Assembly: GCF_050947875.1 (NCBI RefSeq)
Contig: NC_134569.1
Span: 265,217,600-265,281,599 of the forward strand
Length of the DNA: 64,000 nucleotides
From: Dermacentor variabilis
Taxonomy: Eukaryota; Arthropoda; Arachnida; Ixodida; Ixodidae
Reading direction: 5' to 3'
Shown: positions 61,754 to 64,000 of the stretch, piece after piece
How positions within the stretch are numbered: the stretch's first letter is position 1
How the letters are laid out: the number at the start of each line of letters is the position of its first letter
The notes under the pieces: model-generated
What the model saw: only the letters and a program-made list of their open reading frames with translations
The model's database searches: none
Told to the model about the DNA's origin: nothing
Translations under genes and position numbers: made by a program

Positions 61754-63643
61754 TCTGTTGGTAGACGCGGACGTTGTTTTCTGCCAAACCACAAGTTATG
61801 CATGCACATGCTGCTTTTGGCAGAGTGCGCACGTGGATTTCTGCCAAACGGCGTGCTAAGCACGCCCATGCTGCTCTTTTTAAGACCCGCGAATGGATTT
61901 GTGCCAAACCACTTGTTGAGCTCGCACATGCATCTTTTGGTAGACGCGCACGTTGTTTTCTGCCAATCCACAAGGTATGCATGCACATGCTGCTTTTGGC
62001 AGAGCGCGCACATGGATTTCTGCGAAACGACGTGCTAAGCACGCTCATGCTGCTCTGTTTAGCACACGCGAATAGATTTGCGCCAAACCACTTGCTAAGC
62101 ATGCACATGCATCTTTTGGCAGACGCGCACGTTGTTTTCTGCCAAACCACAAGTTATGCATGCACATGCTGCTTTTGGCAGAGTGCGCACGTGGATTTCT
62201 GCCAAACAACGTGCTAAACATACCCATGCGGCTCTGTTTAGCACTCGCACATGGATTTGCGCCAAACCATTTGTTAAGCATGCACATGCATATTTTGGCA
62301 GATGCGGACGTTGTTTTCTGCGAAACCACAAGTTATGCATGCACATGCTGCTTTTGGCTGAGCGCGCACGTGGATTTCTGACAAACGACGTGCTAAGTAC
62401 GCCCATGCTGCTCTTTTTAGCACCCGCGCATGGATTTGCGCCAAACCACTTGTTAAGCATGCACATGCATCTGTTGGTAGACGCGGACGTTGTTTTCTGC
62501 GAAACCACAGGTTATGCAAGCACATGCTGCTTTTGGCAGAGCGCGGCGTGGATTTCTGCCAAACGACGTGCTAAGCACGCCCATGCTGCTCTTTTAGGCA
62601 CCCGCACATATATTTGTGCCAAACCACTTGTTAAGCATGCACATTCATGTTTTGGTAGACGCGGACGTTGTTTTCTGCCAAACCACAAGGTATGCATGCA
62701 CATGCTGATTTTTAGCAGATCGCGCATGTGGATTTCTGCCAAACGACGTGCTAAGCACGCCCATGCTGCTCTGTTTACCACCCGCACATGGATTTGCGCC
62801 AAACCACTTGTTAAGCATGCACATTCATGTTTTGGTAGACGCGGACGTTGATTTCTGCCAAACCCCAAGTTATGTATGCACTTGCTGCTTTTGGCAGAGC
62901 GCGCACGTGGATTTCTGCCCAGCGACGTCCTAAGCAAGAGCCCATGCTGCTCTTTTTAGCGCCCCCGCATGGATTTTTGCCAAACCATTTGTTAAGCATG
63001 CACATGCATATTGTGGTAGATGCGGACGTTCTTTTCTGCGAAACCACAAGTTATGCATGCACATGCTGCTTTTGGCAGAGCGCGCGCGTGGATTTCTGCA
63101 AAACGACGTGTTAAGCACACCAATGCTGCTCTTTTTAGCACCCGCACATGAATTTGTGCCAAACAGCTTGTTAAGCATGCATATGCATCTTTTGGTAGAC
63201 GCGGACGTTGTTTTCTGCCAAACCACAAGTTATGCATGCACATGCTGCTTTTGGCAGAGCGCGCACGTGGATTTCTGCCAAACGACGTGCTAAGTACGCC
63301 CATGCTGCTCTTTTTAGCACCCGCACATGGATTTGTGCCGAACCACTTGCTAAGCATGCACATGCATCTTTTGGAGGACGTGCACGGTGTTTTCTGCCAA
63401 TCCACAAGGTATGCATGCACATCCTGCTTTTGGCAGACCGCGGCGTGGATTTCTGCCAAACGACGTGCTAAGCACGCCCATGCTGCTCTTTTAGGCACCC
63501 GCACATATATTTGCGCCAAACCACTTGTTAAACATGCACATTCATGTTTTGGAAGACGCGGACGTTGTTTTCTGCCAAACCACAAGTTATGCATGCACAT
63601 GCTGCTTTTGGCAGAGCGCGCACGTGGATTTCTACCAAACGAC

Positions 63644-63703
63644 GTGCCAAGCACATCCATGCAGCTCTTTTCAGCACACGCGCATCGATTTGTTGTAAAC
63701 CAC
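63644..63703 (+). repeat. Diverged block B near the right end (first)
   Basis: Carries GTGCCAAGCACATCC, CAGCACACGCGCATCGATTT and GTTGTAAACCAC. The normal GTGCCAAA arm is lost, so the dyad is broken. Confidence 0.75.
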
Positions 63704-63822
63704 TTGTTAAGCATGCACATGCATCTTATGGTAGACGCGCACGTTGTTTTCTGCCAAAGCACAAGTTATGCATCCACTTGCTGCTTTTGGCAGAGCGCGC
63801 ACGTGGATTTCTGCCAAACGAC

Positions 63823-63882
63823 GTGCCAAGCACGCCCTTGCTGCTCTTTTCAGCACACGCGCATCGATTTGTGGTTAACCAC
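63823..63882 (+). repeat. Diverged block B near the right end (second)
   Basis: One monomer (179 bp) after the first. It shares CAGCACACGCGCATCGATTT but reads GTGGTTAACCAC at its end. The two share a recent common ancestor not seen elsewhere in the window. Confidence 0.75.
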
Positions 63883-64000
63883 ATGTTAAGCATGCACATG
63901 CATCTTTTGGTAGCTGCGGACGTGGTTTTCTGCCAAACCGCAAGTTAAACATGCACATGCTGCTTTTGGGAGAGCGCGCACGTGGATTTCTACGAAACCA

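Larger units (their letters stand above)
1..64000 (+). repeat. 179-bp tandem satellite array filling the whole window
   Basis: The same unit repeats head to tail from the first to the last base. Matching variant sites recur at 1229, 1408, 1587, 1766, 1945 and 2124, steps of exactly 179. All units read in one orientation (the closing arm CTGCCAAACCAC is on the plus strand throughout) except one 36-nt inverted piece near 37.8 kb. A hand consensus is about 51% GC with about ten CpG sites per unit. I found no stretch over 100 bases that fails to align to the unit, so there is no gene, transposon or spacer to report. Known: arrays with 150-190 bp units are typical of eukaryotic centromeric or pericentromeric heterochromatin. 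Inferred: this is such a locus. The family is not recognised and the strand label is arbitrary. Confidence 0.97.

Noticed and set aside
1..64000. CRISPR array or other direct-repeat-with-spacer system
   Set aside because: The repeats are contiguous and the 60-bp blocks are all related to each other. There are no unique spacers between conserved repeats and no cas-like genes.
1..64000. CENP-B box (NTTCGNNNNANNCGGGN) within the monomer
   Set aside because: TTCG occurs in a few variants (for example TTTTCGCAGAGCGCG and CCTTTCGTAGATGCG) but I did not see the required A and CGGG spacing. Reading by eye is not an exhaustive motif search.
1..64000. Alpha satellite, Arabidopsis-type 180-bp satellite, ribosomal spacer or telomeric repeat
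   Set aside because: Only the unit length is similar to known centromere satellites. No telomere-type short G-rich repeat, rRNA segment or recognisable match to those consensus sequences was seen.

Overview
The whole 64-kb window is one uninterrupted, head-to-tail tandem satellite array. I see no single-copy sequence, transposon, RNA gene or credible protein-coding gene. The repeating unit is about 179 bp (roughly 355-360 unit equivalents, about 51% GC in a hand-made consensus). It is an ancient trimer: three diverged, alignable blocks of 60, 60 and 59 bp, called A, B and C here. Every block follows one plan: an ATGCAT/GCATGC-rich start, a TTTTGGCAGA-like arm, a CpG-rich centre and a closing TCTGCCAAA-like arm. 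A long array with a nucleosome-sized unit and higher-order structure indicates a eukaryotic chromosome, most likely centromeric, pericentromeric or other heterochromatin. I do not recognise the satellite family and cannot name the organism; plants and many animals carry satellites of this size.

Layout. From 1 to about 29.5 kb, older duplicated blocks dominate. Extra 60-bp A/C hybrid blocks make 239-bp units at 14 places between 2.3 and 25.5 kb. The stretch from about 7.0 to 19.2 kb is repeated in the same order at about 21.5-29.5 kb, and the offset changes in steps close to whole monomers or whole 60-bp blocks. From about 28.6 to 60.5 kb a different A subfamily (A2, with GTGATGCATGCTCATACTGC) becomes frequent. 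This part holds a nearly identical 2.3-kb tandem duplication (34245-36561 and 36562-38918). The second copy carries a 36-nt inverted insertion that creates a 28-bp perfect hairpin (37837-37900). From 40 to 47.4 kb there are further 1.4-kb and 3.6-kb offset duplications. From 54.6 to 61.8 kb a block is copied with nine monomers and then one monomer missing. The last 360 bp carry two unusually diverged B blocks.

How it works as a unit. The array looks shaped by unequal exchange in register, gene conversion and small template-switch events. The most interesting conserved element is a dyad in each 60-bp block. One stem pair is G-C in blocks A and C but C-G in block B, a compensatory change that would preserve pairing. 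Both strands are poor in stop codons, so many 60-316 codon reading frames exist; they are by-products of the repeat and are not annotated as genes.
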